A stretch of DNA of 64,000 bases from Bacteroidales bacterium. Its GTDB lineage: Bacteria > Bacteroidota > Bacteroidia > Bacteroidales > P3. The position numbers were made by a program, and so were the translations under genes. Positions within the stretch are counted from its first letter, which is position 1, and every line of letters starts with the position of its first letter. The notes below the pieces were generated by a model. It was not told where the DNA came from and searched no databases. It saw only the letters and a program-made list of their open reading frames with translations. The stretch lies in assembly GCA_017479385.1 (NCBI GenBank), contig JAFVCE010000011.1:1-64000 (forward strand), in the 5' to 3' direction. Below are positions 1 to 9,607 of the stretch, in pieces.

Positions 1-70
1 AAAGGTGGGGAAAAGGAGCACCGTGGGCGCGAATTGGGGAGGGTGAAAAACACCCCAAATTCGGCGGATA

Positions 71-127
71 ACTGCTTGATTGACAAGCGCTATTCGACCT
101 CAATACGACCTTAACCCCTCTTTAATA
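71..127 (-). repeat. Dispersed intergenic repeat, copy A
   Basis: Read on the minus strand it contains the family core TTAAAGAGGGGTTAAGGTCG followed by TATTGAGGTCGAA. It lies beyond the 3' end of the secreted-protein gene. Its left end (AACTGCTTGA on the plus strand) is shared with the copy at 11677-11755. Confidence 0.8.
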
Positions 128-217
128 GGTCTGTGGGCCTGAGAATGAGGCAGATAGATTTGCGGAATGTAGCGCCTTTTTGTCGCAACCTGTGCAAGAT
201 TGGACACGCTGGATGAG

Positions 218-257
218 AACGCCCCGCAGGCGTGAAAAAAAGCTTCTGCGGGGCGTT
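218..257 (-). terminator. Hairpin after the secreted-protein gene
   Basis: Perfect 12-bp stem AACGCCCCGCAG / CTGCGGGGCGTT (218-229 and 246-257) with a 16-nt loop that itself carries a T run on the minus strand. It lies 28 nt beyond the stop at 285. A transcript-end role is inferred; there is no U tract after the stem. Confidence 0.5.
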
Positions 258-284
258 TAAGGTGGGGGCTTGGGATGGGGGCGG

Positions 285-3200
285 CTATCGCACCACTACG
301 ACGCGGCGGGCCGGACTGTTGCCTATGCGCACCAGGTAGACTCCCGATGAGGGTACGGCGAATGCTACTTGTTGCGAGGCTTCGACATTGCGGATTTTCA
401 TTATGCGGCCCACAGCATCGTAGACGCGCACCTCGGCCGCTGCGTCGGCAAGTGAGACAACGATGGCTCCATCTCGCTGGTAGATGGTTGCGTTTACGCC
501 CACAATGTCATCGATAGCCTCGTTGTCGTCGTTCAGATAAACCGTGTCGTGTATATATACCGTGTCGTGGACCATCAGCGTTTGGTAGACGGTAAAGGTA
601 TCGGTAATGGTTACGGTGTCGGGGAGGTTGGAGTCGATATATGAGCGCAACTGCTCGAGCATGGCGTTTTCTATATAGTTTTCGTCGTGCATTAGGCTGT
701 CGATATAGTTCGTCAAAATCTGAACCATGTCGTTCTCGATGGCAGCGGTGTCGTAGATGGTACGGGTTAGGTAGATGGTGTCGTGGATGTAGTTGTGTAC
801 GAAGGTGGTATCGTGCACATAGTGGTTGATGTAGGAAATCACCGTGTCGTGTAGGTAGACGAATGTTGTGTCGTGTATGCTGTGGTTGATGATGATGGTG
901 TCGCCGACGTGCACCAGATAGGCAATTATCGTGTCGGTGATGGTCAGAGTGTCGACGGTATGGCGGGTGGTGTCATTGATTGGTGGGTAGACCGAGGCTG
1001 GACGGAGGATGGCGGTGGCGCTCACGGAGGTGGAGTCGTCGGCTGGGATGGTGGAGATGGTGACCGAGTAGTCGGCGCCCACTATGTGGGTAAAGGTGGC
1101 GCTGGTGGTTGGCCCGTAGCCGTCGGTGGTGACTGGGGCCACGACGGTATTGGCTTGGCCGTTGATGCCGACGGTTTGTTGCCACATGGCGGTGTATGTG
1201 TTTGGGGGCAGTGGCGACGTTTGGGGCTGGAAGCGGAAGGCGCGCTCGACGAGTGGCATATTGCCAGTATAGAAGTTGAAGTCTTCGGGCCAGAAGGCGG
1301 CTGGCGACCCTGAAACCACCATCGGGCACTGCTCGGTGGGTTGCTGGGGCTGGCCTGTGGCGTTTTGGATGCCAATTAGGGCTTTTGAGTTGGAAATGGA
1401 AGCGAATGTTTCGACACGCTTGATATATATATCTATTATATTAGAGCCCTCGTAGCCCACAATCATGAAAGTGGCGAATGTTGAATCGAGTCTTGGATAA
1501 ATCGGTACGGAATCCCACACAACGCAGAAAAAGCGTACCGAATCGTTATGACCAACAGCAAAGCGTATACACGACGATGTATCGTGAGAATTGATATGGT
1601 TGTCGTTATAGAAAGCGTAGATGGCATTGTGGTGATTTTCGGCAAGGAAAGTAGAAAGGCCTCCATGAGAGTGAGCATCTGGCGTTGACCACGGTAGGGG
1701 CTCTAAGAGGCTATAGGCGTTGTCCATACCAGCCGCTTGGGGATTGAATGTTATCATGCCGTTTTCGCCCACACAGAGGCTGTCGACACGGTAGCCAAAG
1801 AAGTAGAATGGGAATATGGGCAATGCGGGCGAAAATTGGTCTTCGGCATAATTATAGTTCGAAAAAACATTGGGGACAATGGTATCGATTACGATGCCGG
1901 TAGATAAGTCGATGGGGAATGGTGGGTCGAAATATATTTCGCTGACTTGGTAGGTGCCGTTGAAGAGACTGCTACCGCCATTGATGTGAGCCGAGAGGTA
2001 GACCTCCTCCCCTACTTCGAAAAGCAGCGGCGAGCCGTCGGCGGGCTGCTGGTCGATGGACACCGAGAACTGAGGCTCGATGGGAGTGGCTTCGTGGGCT
2101 ACATAGATGGTGTCAACTACAGTATCGGTTACGACCGATAGCACCGTGTCGTGAATGGTTTGGAGAACGGTGTCGTAGACATACTGCACAATGGTGTCAC
2201 GCAGATAGCGGACAATGGTGTCGACAACTGGGGTAATGTTGACCAAGTCGTCGGGGAGCCTCCAATCGGCAGAGAATGTGGCATAACAGGTATCCTCGCC
2301 GAATTTATTCTTAGCCACACAAAGGTAGCTCACGACAGTGTCGCCGACGCTATGTTCGACGAATGTGGCCTTGTTGCTGTCTGGTTGGGCTACAAAGGTC
2401 TGGATGGGGCGCCAGGTGTAGGCTTGGTCATTATAGATTGTAATAGCCAGCGTGTCAGAAACTTGCAGCAACTTGTGCAAGTTGGCGTCGGGGACGCTGC
2501 GACTGGCAGTGAAATAGCGGTAGGACTCGAAGCCTTTGGGGGCTACAAGCGTTACGGTGTCGTGGTTGGAATTGAGGGCCATACCATTCCCTTCGAATGA
2601 GGCGGCGAAATAGGCGTAGCCAAAGTGTGAAGAAAATGAGCAATCGGACGAGATTATCTGGATTTGAACCGTTTCGCCCATGTAACGACCGAGGTCTAAA
2701 GAAACCTTTTTCCAGTCGCAATAATAAATGCTGTGATAGCCTTCGCTATCGAAAAAATAGTGCCAACCATTGAAGCCGTCGGCCACGCAGCCCTCGCCAG
2801 GGGTTTGCGCACATAGTGTTGTGTTGACAATATTAATCAGAGTATCGCTGTTGTCTGAGTTGGCGAGTATACGGAGAGCGAAAAAGGGGTCGTCTGCGCG
2901 GCCATGCATGGGAGACTCGGAGACTATGGCGTAGTACATATTGGCCACGCAGGCGGCGCTGGTTACATTCATATTATATGTAAGCATAGCAGCTTGAGCA
3001 CCGCTCAACACGTTGCCGACCCTGATTGAACTGCTGAAACCCTCGGGGCAGTAGGCGAGCTGGTAGTTGGTCATAGGGTCGCGGCCGAGGGTTGAGGGGA
3101 TGTCGGGGGTGGTACTCTCGTCTTGTTGCATTATGCGGAAATGATTCGAGGGGTCTAACACACTGGCTGGTGCCGGCGACGACCACGACCACATAGGGGC

Positions 3201-3434
3201 ATCATTGGCCTCATCCAAATTGTATTCAGAATATACCGTGCTGAAGTTTAAACCATCAAGTGCTTTGTTCTGGTACCAAGTTGCGCGAGCGCCGACCTCA
3301 CCACTAAAATATCGGTCTGACGAGCCCGTTACGAACGAGGTTGTGTTGGGCAACAGGTAAGAATCACTTTGCGCCATAACAGTTAGACTTGCAATTATCG
3401 CTAAAACAAACAGATACCACTTTTTCATATTCAT
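285..3434 (-). CDS. Large secreted protein with DT-repeat segments and T9SS-like C-terminus
   Basis: About 1049 residues. The N-terminus (MNMKKWYLF, then a hydrophobic stretch ending VMAQ) is a signal peptide. The last ~80 residues look like a type IX secretion type A sorting domain (VYDAVGR..., GVYLVRI). The frame is open from a TTG at 3452, but the promoter box at 3457-3464 lies almost on top of that codon, so the ATG at 3434 (or 3428) is the better start. The middle has beta-rich stretches that could be Ig/PKD-like. Three clusters of spaced Asp-Thr pairs (e.g. YDTVLQTIHDT) are encoded near 2100-2250, 740-970 and 535-640; in the first cluster the spacing is 8 residues. The stop is TAG. Function unknown; I infer an outer-surface or secreted protein. 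Confidence 0.8.
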   Translation of the reverse strand: MNMKKWYLFVLAIIASLTVMAQSDSYLLPNTTSFVTGSSDRYFSGEVGARATWYQNKALDGLNFSTVYSEYNLDEANDAPMWSWSSPAPASVLDPSNHFRIMQQDESTTPDIPSTLGRDPMTNYQLAYCPEGFSSSIRVGNVLSGAQAAMLTYNMNVTSAACVANMYYAIVSESPMHGRADDPFFALRILANSDNSDTLINIVNTTLCAQTPGEGCVADGFNGWHYFFDSEGYHSIYYCDWKKVSLDLGRYMGETVQIQIISSDCSFSSHFGYAYFAASFEGNGMALNSNHDTVTLVAPKGFESYRYFTASRSVPDANLHKLLQVSDTLAITIYNDQAYTWRPIQTFVAQPDSNKATFVEHSVGDTVVSYLCVAKNKFGEDTCYATFSADWRLPDDLVNITPVVDTIVRYLRDTIVQYVYDTVLQTIHDTVLSVVTDTVVDTIYVAHEATPIEPQFSVSIDQQPADGSPLLFEVGEEVYLSAHINGGSSLFNGTYQVSEIYFDPPFPIDLSTGIVIDTIVPNVFSNYNYAEDQFSPALPIFPFYFFGYRVDSLCVGENGMITFNPQAAGMDNAYSLLEPLPWSTPDAHSHGGLSTFLAENHHNAIYAFYNDNHINSHDTSSCIRFAVGHNDSVRFFCVVWDSVPIYPRLDSTFATFMIVGYEGSNIIDIYIKRVETFASISNSKALIGIQNATGQPQQPTEQCPMVVSGSPAAFWPEDFNFYTGNMPLVERAFRFQPQTSPLPPNTYTAMWQQTVGINGQANTVVAPVTTDGYGPTTSATFTHIVGADYSVTISTIPADDSTSVSATAILRPASVYPPINDTTRHTVDTLTITDTIIAYLVHVGDTIIINHSIHDTTFVYLHDTVISYINHYVHDTTFVHNYIHDTIYLTRTIYDTAAIENDMVQILTNYIDSLMHDENYIENAMLEQLRSYIDSNLPDTVTITDTFTVYQTLMVHDTVYIHDTVYLNDDNEAIDDIVGVNATIYQRDGAIVVSLADAAAEVRVYDAVGRIMKIRNVEASQQVAFAVPSSGVYLVRIGNSPARRVVVVR

Positions 3435-3456
3435 CGATTTTAGGTAAAACAATGTG

Positions 3457-3464
3457 CAAATTTA
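3457..3464 (-). promoter_or_regulatory. -7 promoter box of the secreted-protein gene
   Basis: TAAATTTG on the minus strand matches the Bacteroidota consensus TAnnTTTG. Its position rules out the upstream TTG start and supports ATG at 3434. Confidence 0.7.
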
Positions 3465-3553
3465 CATAAAAAATTTATATGTGCAGCATTTTTTATGGAT
3501 TTTTTGCAAACGTTGCTTCATTTTTTTTCGCCACCACACGATGGGTAACAAAG

Positions 3554-3576
3554 AACCCGCTGATTTTCAGCGGGTT
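3554..3576 (-). terminator. Terminator hairpin after tRNA-Gln
   Basis: Perfect 10-bp stem AACCCGCTGA / TCAGCGGGTT with a 3-nt loop, 14 nt beyond the tRNA 3' end in its direction of transcription. Confidence 0.65.
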
Positions 3577-3590
3577 TCCTCGATTGCTTG

Positions 3591-3661
3591 TTGTCCTACC
3601 TGGATTCGAACCAAGACAAGCTGATCCAGAGTCAGATGTGCTACCGTTACACCATAGGACA
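3591..3661 (-). tRNA. tRNA-Gln (anticodon CTG)
   Basis: 71 nt. On the minus strand the acceptor arm TGTCCTA pairs with TAGGACA, followed by discriminator A. The anticodon loop reads CTCTGGA, with U33 followed by CTG, which is Gln. The T arm contains GGTTCGAATCC. The U1-A72 pair is typical of tRNA-Gln. CCA is not encoded. It has its own promoter and terminator, so it looks like a single-gene unit. Confidence 0.93.
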
Positions 3662-3736
3662 ATCTTTTTCAGAAGAACTGCAAACTTGAGTACCGATTAC
3701 TCAAATTTCGTTTCCTTTTTCTCTCGAAAGCGGTTG

Positions 3737-3744
3737 CAAAAGTA
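3737..3744 (-). promoter_or_regulatory. Promoter of tRNA-Gln
   Basis: TACTTTTG on the minus strand fits TAnnTTTG, with a -33 type TTTG (3764-3767) 19 nt upstream. It lies about 75 nt before the tRNA, in a gene-free stretch (3662-3904) where I see nothing else. Confidence 0.65.
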
Positions 3745-3904
3745 CAACTTTTTTATGATATGACAAAATTTTTTTAGCAAAAAATTTACATCTTTCTGAT
3801 TTTTAAAACATTACACTAATGGATACTACTACCATTGTAACTTTTTGAATGCGACATTTCAGCCAAACCGATGGTGTTTTGTATGGTTTTTGTGAGGCTA
3901 CAAA

Positions 3905-3948
3905 AACGATGGGTACCGCTCTGTTTAGGTAGCGGCACCCATAGCGTT
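3905..3948 (-). terminator. Terminator of ornithine aminotransferase gene
   Basis: A long stem (AACGaTGGGTaCCGCT against AGCGGcACCCAtaGCGTT, small mismatches and a bulge) with a 10-nt loop. On the minus strand a T run follows. It sits 26 nt after the stop. Confidence 0.75.
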
Positions 3949-3973
3949 GTTTTGGTTTGTATGTCTGGGCCGG

Positions 3974-5194
3974 TTACTCGAACGAGCAGATGGCCTCTTT
4001 TATTAATGCGATGGCTTCGCGGAGCTGCTCTTCGGTGATGACGAGCGGCGGGGCGAAACGAATAATGTGCTGGTGGGTGGGTTTGGCAAGCACGCCGAGG
4101 TCGCGCATCTTGAGGCAGACATCCCAAGCCTCTTTGCCGTTGTGTGGCTTGATGATGACGGCATTGAGAAGACCTTTTCCGCGCACTTTTTCAATCATCG
4201 GGCTATGGATGGCGTTGATTTCGTCGCGGAAGATTTTGCCGAGGCGTTCGGCATTTTCCATCAAGTGCTCGTCTTTGATAACCTGCAAGGCGGCGATACT
4301 GACTTTGGCTGCGATGGGGTTGCCACCGAAGGTGGAGCCGTGCTCGCCGGGTTTGATGTTGAGCATGATGTCGTCGTCGGCCAAAACGGCGCTGACGGGT
4401 ACTACGCCACCACCGAGGGCTTTGCCGAGTATGAGGAGGTCGGGGCGCACACCCTCGTGGTCGCAAGCGAGCATACGGCCAGTGCGAGCAATGCCACTCT
4501 GTACCTCGTCGGCCATAAAGAGGACGTTGTATTTCTTGCAGATATCGTAGCAACGTTTCAGGTAACCTTCGTCGGGGACGTAAACGCCGGCCTCGCCCTG
4601 TATGGGTTCGAGCAGGAAGCCTGCCACCTTCGAGCCGTGCTCGGCAAGCACTTTCTCGAGGGCGTCGGCATCGTTGTAGGGAATGCGGATAAAGCCGGGA
4701 GTCATGGGGCCGTAGTTGGCGTAGCTCTCGGGGTCGTTGCTCATAGTGATAATGGTGATGGTTCGGCCATGGAAATTGCCTTCGCAGCACACAATCATAA
4801 CCTCGTCGTTGGGAATGCCTTTTTTCACCACACCCCAGCGGCGAGCAAGCTTCAGGGCTGTCTCGTCGGCTTCGGCGCCAGTGTTCATGGGCAGAACCTT
4901 GTCGTAGCCAAAATATTCGGTTACGTATTTTTCCCACTCTCCGAGGCAGTTGTTATAGAAAGCGCGGCTGCTGAGGGTGAGTTGTTGGGCTTGGTCGCAC
5001 ATGGCTTTGACAATCTTCGGGTGGCAGTGGCCTTGGTTCACGGCAGAGTAGGCCGACAGGAAGTCGAAATAGCGTTTGCCTTCGCAATCCCACACAAAAG
5101 CGCCTTCGCCTTTGGCCAGGACAACGGGGAGGGGATGGTAGTTGTGAGCTCCGTAGCGAGCTTCCATTTCCATGAATTCTTCAGATTTTGTCAT
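3974..5194 (-). CDS. rocD: Ornithine aminotransferase (class III PLP aminotransferase)
   Basis: About 406 residues. It transfers the delta-amino group of ornithine to 2-oxoglutarate, giving glutamate semialdehyde, in the cytosol. The class III fold is clear: the N-terminal [16 protein letters not shown] stretch is characteristic of ornithine aminotransferases, [15 protein letters not shown] binds the PLP phosphate, FMADEVQSG contains the conserved Asp, and [10 protein letters not shown] carries the Schiff-base Lys. Acetylornithine aminotransferase is the nearest alternative but fits the N-terminus less well. An upstream TTG (5227) is in frame, but the ATG at 5194 starting MTKSEEF is preferred. 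Its own promoter and terminator make it a single-gene unit. Confidence 0.9.
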   Translation of the reverse strand: MTKSEEFMEMEARYGAHNYHPLPVVLAKGEGAFVWDCEGKRYFDFLSAYSAVNQGHCHPKIVKAMCDQAQQLTLSSRAFYNNCLGEWEKYVTEYFGYDKVLPMNTGAEADETALKLARRWGVVKKGIPNDEVMIVCCEGNFHGRTITIITMSNDPESYANYGPMTPGFIRIPYNDADALEKVLAEHGSKVAGFLLEPIQGEAGVYVPDEGYLKRCYDICKKYNVLFMADEVQSGIARTGRMLACDHEGVRPDLLILGKALGGGVVPVSAVLADDDIMLNIKPGEHGSTFGGNPIAAKVSIAALQVIKDEHLMENAERLGKIFRDEINAIHSPMIEKVRGKGLLNAVIIKPHNGKEAWDVCLKMRDLGVLAKPTHQHIIRFAPPLVITEEQLREAIALIKEAICSFE

Positions 5195-5240
5195 AATGTT
5201 TGATTTAAAGATTGTTAAAAGATTCAATTAAAATCGGGTG

Positions 5241-5248
5241 CAAATTTA
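5241..5248 (-). promoter_or_regulatory. -7 promoter box of rocD
   Basis: TAAATTTG on the minus strand, about 46 nt before the ATG at 5194. Confidence 0.65.
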
Positions 5249-5339
5249 CACTTTTTTTTTGAAATAACAGTGCGACGACCATTTTTTTTTGAAAAAAGAG
5301 CAAAACTTATGGTTTCGAGGCGGGTGGCAGGGTGGCTGG

Positions 5340-6974
5340 TCAACTGATTTTTGGCACCGCTTCGAGCAACTGACGGGTGTAATCGCTCTGCGGATTGGCA
5401 AAAATAGAGTCGGTCGGACCATACTCCTCGACGTGTCCTTGTCGCATAACCAAAAGGCGGTCGGCCATGAAATTGACTACGGCGAGGTTGTGTGAAATAA
5501 ACATATAGGTATAGCCATACTGTTGTTTCAAGTCGCAGAGCAGTTGCAGAACCTGTGCTTGGACCGAAACGTCGAGGGCCGAAACCGATTCGTCGCAGAT
5601 AACTAACTCGGGTTTGACGATAAGCGCCCTCGCTATGCAGACGCGTTGGCGTTGCCCACCCGAAAGTTGATGCGGATAGCGGTCGGCCATTGTTGGCTCG
5701 AGGCCTACGCGTTGAAGTATCTCTTCGACCTCGAGGCGGGCTTCGCTGCTACTACATTTGGTATGGGTCAAGAGTGGTTCGGCAATGGCATCGCCAACCT
5801 TAATGCGAGGATTGAGCGACGAATAGGGGTCTTGGAAAACGATTTGAAGTTTTTGCCGTAGGCGACGCATATCGCTTGCCGAAATGGTGGCAAGATTTTT
5901 GCCGCAAAACGTCAGCTGGTCTGACCGCGAGTCGACAAGGCGCAATATCGCTCTGCCGAGGGTAGACTTGCCACAGCCCGACTCGCCAACAATACCGAGG
6001 GTTTCGCCACGACGGACGTCGAAGGTCACCCCGTCGACGGCATGGAGCAGTTCGGTTGGGCGGCCCAAAAGGTTCTTGCGCAAAGGGTAGTCGACCTTCA
6101 AGTTGCGCACAACGAGCAACGCAGAGTCGGCCGCCTCGTCTATTTCGGTTCTGAAAGGCTCGAACGTTTCGGGACGGCAGGCGAGCAAATGCTTGGTGTA
6201 GGGGTGATTAGGGGCTCGGAGAATTTGAGAGGCTGGGCCTTGTTCCACCAGCTTGCCTCGTTGCATAACGACAACATCGTCTGCCACTTGAGCCACCACG
6301 CCGAGGTCGTGCGAGATGAACAAAATGGCCATACCATACTTTTGTTGCAGCGAGCGCAGGAGGTTGAGAATGGATTGCTGCACCGTTACGTCGAGGGCAG
6401 TCGTGGGCTCATCGGCAATGATGATATCGGGCTTGCAAATAAGGGCCATGGCAATCATAACTCGCTGCTTTTGGCCGCCACTGATTTCGTGAGGATAGCT
6501 GCTAAAAATTTTTTCGGGGCGAGGCAGACGAACCTCTTCGAACAGCTGCAGGGCGAGGCTGCGGGCCTCGGCTCGCGACGTATTGGTATGACGCTCGAGC
6601 ATTTCCATCACCTGATGGCCACAACGCTTCACCGGGTTGAGCGAGGTCATCGGTTCTTGGAAAATCATGGCTATACGACGGCCTCGCAGGGTCTGCATCT
6701 GCTTGTCGTCGAGGGTGAGCAGGTCTGCCGGCTTGTCGCCGGCGTTGGGACGGAACCAAGCGTGGCCCGAAACGATTTTGGCCGTGGGTGGAAGAAGGCC
6801 CATAACACTGAGCGACGAGACAGACTTGCCCGAACCCGACTCGCCAACAATGCCAAGAGTGCGACCCCGTTGCAACGAAAAAGATACTCCAGAGACCACC
6901 TCGCGGCGTTCTCGGCCCTGTTCGAAAGCCACCGTAAGGTTCTCAACTTCAAGAATATGGGTTGCGTCTGGCAT
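5340..6974 (-). CDS. ABC transporter protein with two fused ATPase domains (peptide/opine type)
   Basis: 544 residues with two complete ABC ATPase domains in tandem. The first has Walker A GESGSGKS, signature SGGQKQRV and Walker [12 protein letters not shown]. The second has [16 protein letters not shown] and [11 protein letters not shown]. After each nucleotide-binding domain comes the oligopeptide-type extension (e.g. [13 protein letters not shown]). This matches the DppD-DppF fusion family (YejF/GsiA type) that energises uptake of peptides or related solutes. No permease or binding-protein gene is adjacent, so the partner membrane subunits must lie elsewhere. The substrate cannot be told from sequence. 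Confidence 0.88.
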   Translation of the reverse strand: MPDATHILEVENLTVAFEQGRERREVVSGVSFSLQRGRTLGIVGESGSGKSVSSLSVMGLLPPTAKIVSGHAWFRPNAGDKPADLLTLDDKQMQTLRGRRIAMIFQEPMTSLNPVKRCGHQVMEMLERHTNTSRAEARSLALQLFEEVRLPRPEKIFSSYPHEISGGQKQRVMIAMALICKPDIIIADEPTTALDVTVQQSILNLLRSLQQKYGMAILFISHDLGVVAQVADDVVVMQRGKLVEQGPASQILRAPNHPYTKHLLACRPETFEPFRTEIDEAADSALLVVRNLKVDYPLRKNLLGRPTELLHAVDGVTFDVRRGETLGIVGESGCGKSTLGRAILRLVDSRSDQLTFCGKNLATISASDMRRLRQKLQIVFQDPYSSLNPRIKVGDAIAEPLLTHTKCSSSEARLEVEEILQRVGLEPTMADRYPHQLSGGQRQRVCIARALIVKPELVICDESVSALDVSVQAQVLQLLCDLKQQYGYTYMFISHNLAVVNFMADRLLVMRQGHVEEYGPTDSIFANPQSDYTRQLLEAVPKIS

Positions 6975-7001
6975 TGCTGTTCATTGCTTTGATACGTGGT
7001 G

Positions 7002-7009
7002 CAAAGTTA
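7002..7009 (-). promoter_or_regulatory. -7 promoter box of the double-ATPase gene
   Basis: TAACTTTG on the minus strand, 27 nt before the ATG at 6974. It is back to back with the efflux operon promoter at 7096. Confidence 0.65.
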
Positions 7010-7095
7010 CAAAAAAAATAGCGAATGCAACGATTTTTTGTAACGTGTGTAACGATTTTTCTATATTTTTTTATATTAGAAACAAATATTTTTTG

Positions 7096-7103
7096 TAACT
7101 TTG
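7096..7103 (+). promoter_or_regulatory. -7 promoter box of the efflux operon
   Basis: TAACTTTG, followed by CAGC and then ATG at 7108. Only 4 nt separate box and start codon, so the transcript should begin at or near the ATG (leaderless), or start at the second ATG (7120). Confidence 0.7.
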
Positions 7104-7107
7104 CAGC

Positions 7108-8397
7108 ATGAACAGGATAATGAAGGCTATACTAACAGTTTTATTCTCAACCTTTTGTGGTGCAGTTTTGGCACAAGGGGGCGCAGGACTTACGCTCGAC
7201 AGCTGCTTGGCCTATGCCTACGGCCACAACCTATCTGTCGAGACCGCCCGCCTCAACAGCGAGCTTGCCGCCAGCGCCTTCGAGGGGGCAAAACTTAACT
7301 TTCTGCCTTCGCTCAGCGCCTCGGCCAGCGAGAGCCTGAACCTGGCCGGACAGGGCACCCGCAACGGCAGCTATGGCATAAATGGCAGCCTTACGCTCTT
7401 TTCGGGGTTAGCCAATTTGCGCTCTTATCAACAAAGCCGCACCTCTATGGAGCAGGCCGACTTGCGCGTTACACAAAGCCGCAACAACATTGGCAGCCAA
7501 GTGGTTTCGGCCTACCTGACAGTGGTCATGAACCGCGAACGCCTTGTTTATCAGCGCGAAGTGCTGGCCACCGCCGAGCAGCAACGAGCCGAAGGCGAGC
7601 TGAAATACGAGGTGGGGCGCTTGCTCGAAAGCGACTACAAGTTGCTCGACGCCAACTACCGCTCGGCCAGCAACGAGATTGAGAACACCCTCATCACCAT
7701 CAGCAACAACCTGCTCGCCTTGCGCAGCCTGCTGTGCTGGGCCGAGGACGAAGAACTCGACGTGCTGACCGACACTGCCCAGCTCGACAGCAAGGCTATT
7801 CTCCTACCCACGCTCGACAGCGTGGTGGCCCAGTCGCTTCGCAATATGCCCGATTTGGCCATTGGCCAGACCGAGGTCGAGATAGCACGCCGCAATGTGC
7901 AGATTTCGCATTCGGCCTTCTCCCCCACCCTCTCGCTCAACGCCGGCATGGCCTACTCGGATGGCTCGGTGCTCGACGCCTCGAGCCAGATGGTTACATC
8001 TGGCGGACTGAACAGCAGCGTCACCCTCGGCCTCAACCTGCCCATTTTCGACCGTGGGCAAAGCATTACTCGACTGAAACAGAGCCGAATAAACCTTCAA
8101 CAAGCCGAGTTGCAGCTGCGCCAAACCGAGCTCGACCTGCGCAAAACCATCGAAGGGCAGTGGCTCGAAACCCGACGCGCGCTCAACAGTTTTGCCACCA
8201 CCGAGGCCCTGAAGGAGGCCTACCACGCCTCCTACGAGGTCTACTCTGTTAAGTATGCTGCCGGAGCAGTAACCACCGTCGAGTTCCTGCAGCAGCAAGA
8301 CCGCTACCTCTCATCGCTCAACGACTACCTGCAAACCAAATACACTTTCCTGCTCAACAAGAAGATAATGGAAATTTATACCGGCAAAGTCTTTTAA
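7108..8397 (+). CDS. TolC-family outer membrane efflux protein
   Basis: 429 residues. The N-terminus MNRIMKAILTVLF... ends in VLAQ, a signal peptide. The body is alpha-helical in the TolC manner, with LTLDSCLAYAYGHN near the start of the mature protein and two related halves with long coiled-coil stretches (ARLNSELAASAFEGAK and EVEIARRNVQISHSAFSP). It forms the outer-membrane exit duct of a tripartite pump. It is the first gene of an operon with the adaptor (19-nt gap), ATPase and permease. The ATG at 7108 is only 4 nt from the promoter box, and the ATG at 7120 (MKAILT) is an equally good signal-peptide start. Confidence 0.88.
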   Translation: MNRIMKAILTVLFSTFCGAVLAQGGAGLTLDSCLAYAYGHNLSVETARLNSELAASAFEGAKLNFLPSLSASASESLNLAGQGTRNGSYGINGSLTLFSGLANLRSYQQSRTSMEQADLRVTQSRNNIGSQVVSAYLTVVMNRERLVYQREVLATAEQQRAEGELKYEVGRLLESDYKLLDANYRSASNEIENTLITISNNLLALRSLLCWAEDEELDVLTDTAQLDSKAILLPTLDSVVAQSLRNMPDLAIGQTEVEIARRNVQISHSAFSPTLSLNAGMAYSDGSVLDASSQMVTSGGLNSSVTLGLNLPIFDRGQSITRLKQSRINLQQAELQLRQTELDLRKTIEGQWLETRRALNSFATTEALKEAYHASYEVYSVKYAAGAVTTVEFLQQQDRYLSSLNDYLQTKYTFLLNKKIMEIYTGKVF

Positions 8398-8416
8398 CAA
8401 CATTTTTTTTGTCACC

Positions 8417-9595
8417 ATGTCGAAGAAGAAGAAAACCTACATCTGGCTCATCGCAATCGCCGTCCTGATAGTGGCCATCGTAGCCATCAGCATTGCCCGC
8501 CATGGGCGCAGCCAAGTCGTGGTCAACAGCCAACCCGTAACCCGAGGCAGCATCGAAACCACCGTCACCGCCACCGGCGAAATTCAACCCGTCTACAAGG
8601 TAGAGGTTGGCACCCAGGTTAGTGGCATTATCGAAAAACTGTATGTGGACTACAACTCTACCGTGACCAAAGGGCAGCTCCTGGCCGAGCTCGACAAGTC
8701 GCTGCTGCAAGAGCAGGTGAAGCAGGCCCAAGCCAACCTCAGCACGACCACCAGCAACAAGCAGCTGGCCGAAAAAAACTATAACCGCATTAAGTCGCTC
8801 TACGACAAGAAAGCCGCCACGCAGGAAGAATATGACCAAGCCGAGACCAACCTCGCCCAGGCCAACAACCAGCTCATCACGGCCCAGAGCGACTACGACC
8901 GCGCCCGCACCAACCTCAAATATGCCGAAATCTATTCGCCCATCGACGGCGTGGTGCTCTCCAAAGCCGTAGAGGAGGGGCAAACCGTGGCCTCGGCCTA
9001 CAGCACCCCTACCCTCTTCACCATTGCCAAAAACCTGACCGATATGCAGCTCGAGGCCAAGATTGACGAAGCCGATATAGGCCTCGTCAAGACGGGCCAA
9101 AAGGTGCGCTTCAGCGTCGACGCTTTCCCTGCCGACCAGTTTAGCGGAACCGTGCGCCAAATACGCCTCGTGCCCACCGTGGTCTCGAACGTGGTGACCT
9201 ACACCGTAATCATCGACGCCCCCAACGACAACGGCAAACTCTACCCAGGCATGACAGCCACCATAACCATCCTCGTCGAGGAGGAGGAGGGGCTGACCAT
9301 GCCACTCGAGGCTGCCAATTTTGCCCTCACCCCACAGCTGCGCCAGCAGCTCCTTGACGATGGCTACACCATTACCGACCTCGATAGCACACCGAGCACG
9401 GCCTACGTCTACGTGGTCGATGGGCGAAAACTCGAGGCCCGCTCCATCGAAACCGGACTCACCGACGGCGTGAACGCCATTGCCAAAAGCGGCCTGACCG
9501 AGGGCGACCAGGTGGTGCGCAGCATTGCCATAGAAAAGAAATCGCCCAACCAAGAACGCGAAAGCCCATTACATATTGGCCCTGCCAACCACTAA
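8417..9595 (+). CDS. MacA-like periplasmic adaptor (membrane fusion protein)
   Basis: 392 residues. It has one N-terminal membrane anchor (YIWLIAIAVLIVAIVAISIA), then the biotinyl-lipoyl-like half EIQPVYKVEVGTQVSGII, a long alpha-hairpin rich in Ala/Gln/Asn (about residues 90-165), the second lipoyl half IYSPIDGVVLSKAVEEGQTV, and beta-barrel and membrane-proximal domains. This is the HlyD/MacA family that bridges the inner-membrane MacB transporter to TolC. The last segment (DGRKLEARSIETGLTDG) is the usual MacA membrane-proximal domain. Substrates of such pumps include macrolides, peptides and siderophores; none can be chosen here. Confidence 0.88.
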   Translation: MSKKKKTYIWLIAIAVLIVAIVAISIARHGRSQVVVNSQPVTRGSIETTVTATGEIQPVYKVEVGTQVSGIIEKLYVDYNSTVTKGQLLAELDKSLLQEQVKQAQANLSTTTSNKQLAEKNYNRIKSLYDKKAATQEEYDQAETNLAQANNQLITAQSDYDRARTNLKYAEIYSPIDGVVLSKAVEEGQTVASAYSTPTLFTIAKNLTDMQLEAKIDEADIGLVKTGQKVRFSVDAFPADQFSGTVRQIRLVPTVVSNVVTYTVIIDAPNDNGKLYPGMTATITILVEEEEGLTMPLEAANFALTPQLRQQLLDDGYTITDLDSTPSTAYVYVVDGRKLEARSIETGLTDGVNAIAKSGLTEGDQVVRSIAIEKKSPNQERESPLHIGPANH

Positions 9596-9607
9596 CACCC
9601 CACAGCC

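Larger units (their letters stand above)
1..284. other. Non-coding stretch at window start
   Basis: No convincing gene. It holds an imperfect hairpin near 31-62, one copy of the dispersed intergenic repeat (71-127) and a perfect 12-bp stem (218-257) beyond the end of the minus-strand secreted-protein gene. Confidence 0.6.
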
